64,000 bases of DNA from Paenibacillus_E sp052115445. Lineage in GTDB: Bacteria > Bacillota > Bacilli > Paenibacillales > NBRC-103111. The position numbers were made by a program, and so were the translations under genes. The DNA lies in NCBI RefSeq assembly GCF_052115445.1, contig NZ_JBFRGR010000006.1:271133-335132 (forward strand). The letters run 5' to 3'. Below, piece after piece: positions 63,187 through 64,000 of this stretch (positions are counted from its first letter, which is position 1; each line of letters opens with the position of its first letter). Below the pieces are notes generated by a model. The model did no database searches. It was not told the DNA's origin and saw only the letters and a program-made list of their open reading frames with translations.

Positions 63187-63226
63187 ACAACAAGCTCCTT
63201 GCATAAATTCGCAGGGGGCTTGTTGT
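63187..63226 (+). terminator. Hairpin after the SLH gene
   Basis: ACAACAAGCTCC pairs with GGGGCTTGTTGT; no T run follows, so termination may be weak. Confidence 0.55.
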
Positions 63227-63294
63227 ACATTAAATTGTATAAATTGGAAAGGTTAATGGGAAACTATGCTATATCAGGAGAGGAGATGGTTAGG

Positions 63295-63573
63295 ATGGAA
63301 GAAAGTTTAATGGATACGTTCAAGAGGTATTATGCTGATTATCGAGGCGCAGAGGGTGTTGATCAAAGTTTTACGGATGCTTATCAGGCTATGGCCTTCC
63401 ACGTCATTAATCAGACAGAGCACTATGTGCAGCAGGGTAATCTTCATGAGATTCAGAATCTAATTCGTGAGTTCAAGGAAATTGGTCTTGCGACTTCTCC
63501 GAGCAATGATTCATTGAAAGAGCAATTTGAGCAAGAACTTGTGGTGCAAGAGTTAAATCGATATTCTTTTTAA
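63295..63573 (+). CDS. Hypothetical small protein (92 aa)
   Basis: ATG 63295 is 9 bases after AGGAGAGGAG; earlier in-frame ATGs lack such a site. The acidic helical product (MEESLMDTFKRYYADYRG..., ending ELNRYSF) has no membrane helix or known motif. It sits between an SLH gene and an rRNA promoter. Confidence 0.6.
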   Translation: MEESLMDTFKRYYADYRGAEGVDQSFTDAYQAMAFHVINQTEHYVQQGNLHEIQNLIREFKEIGLATSPSNDSLKEQFEQELVVQELNRYSF

Positions 63574-63663
63574 AAAGGTATTGCATTATCCAAATACCCA
63601 TGGTATATTACTGGTCCGGCCAAAACGAGCCGCAAATTTTATCGGAATTTGTAGAAATAAAGC

Positions 63664-63693
63664 TTGCATTTGGTTGGATGAATATGCTATATT
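63664..63693 (+). promoter_or_regulatory. rRNA operon promoter
   Basis: -35 TTGCAT (63664-63669), an 18-bp spacer and -10 TATATT (63688-63693), about 145 bp before the 16S start. The spacer region beyond holds the leader with a GAGATT-GCA-AAATCTC hairpin. Confidence 0.65.
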
Positions 63694-63838
63694 GTAATTC
63701 CTGTTCGTGAGAGCGGATTGGAAAAGAAAGAAATTGATCTTTGAAAACTGAACAACGAGTGAGTAAGCACAGTCGAGCAATCGACTATAAAAGAGATTGC
63801 AAAATCTCGCTAGCTTCAAATGAGCAAGTCATCTTTCT

Positions 63839-64000
63839 ACTATGGAGAGTTTGATCCTGGCTCAGGACGAACGCTGGCGGCGTGCCTAATACATGCAAGT
63901 CGAGCGGGTTTATCCTTNGGGNTAAGCTAGCGGCGGACGGGTGAGTAACACGTAGGTAACCTGCCTTTAAGACTGGGATAACTATCGGAAACGATAGCTA
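63839..64000 (+). rRNA. 16S ribosomal RNA, 5' end (runs off the window)
   Basis: AGAGTTTGATCCTGGCTCAG at 63846-63865 is the universal 5' 16S site. GACGAACGCTGGCGGCGTGC and ACATGCAAGTCGAGCG follow. The mature 5' end is put near 63839 by counting back 7 bases from E. coli position 8. Two Ns fall in the first variable loop. Confidence 0.97.

Overview
The window looks like a chromosomal piece of a spore-forming Gram-positive of the Paenibacillus type. This is an inference from gene content: S-layer-homology (SLH) proteins, CUT1 sugar ABC operons without their own ATPase, a membrane-sensor AraC regulator beside a sugar transporter, strong AGGAGG ribosome sites, a sporulation-type PAS kinase, and a 16S rRNA gene starting at the right edge. 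About a dozen single N positions are scattered through it, so it is draft sequence and isolated frameshifts or stops may be errors.

Layout. 1-2590: nitrate/sulfonate/taurine-type ABC importer (binding protein truncated at the edge). 2600-6060: repeats, a PhyH dioxygenase with an internal stop, a divergent LacI regulator, and a CzcD-type efflux protein. 6060-17300: the most coherent block. A structured leader precedes a giant SLH-anchored glycerophosphodiester phosphodiesterase and glpP. A second leader with the same conserved block precedes a HAD phosphatase and a UgpB-A-E-like importer. 17400-26900: unknown protein, GH105 hydrolase, gene remnant, AraC-CorA pair, sugar isomerase, globin, GH2 beta-glucuronidase, AraC. 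26900-31270: CYTH protein and hybrid histidine kinase. 31300-32060: dense intergenic repeats beside a nuclease-like/winged-helix gene. 32900-35550: mannonate dehydratase, fructuronate reductase and GntR regulator. 35700-43630: orphan ParB, frame-split GGDEF-EAL protein, histidinol phosphatase with LysR, DHA2 exporter with PadR. 43900-49500: second sugar ABC importer with a membrane AraC regulator. 49500-56840: GC-rich HAD gene with a PAS kinase, CheX, SDR, ECF sigma, DEAD-box helicase. 57110-61690: DeoR-HAD-MFS operon and a flavoprotein. 61900 to end: SLH protein, small protein, rRNA promoter, 16S start.

How the genes work together. The glp/ugp block reads as a phosphodiester scavenging pathway: an anchored enzyme outside the cell, an importer, a phosphatase, and GlpP acting on two leaders. 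GH105, beta-glucuronidase, UxuB/UxuA and GntR form a scattered hexuronate route. Both CUT1 importers lack an ATPase and probably share an MsmX-type one encoded elsewhere.

Most promising undescribed items: (1) two copies of a ~60-nt small RNA (6331-6391 and 22905-22962) with the same promoter spacing and compensatory stem changes; (2) the paired GlpP-type leaders; (3) hairpin-forming repeat arrays, one of them abutting a PD-(D/E)XK-like/winged-helix gene.
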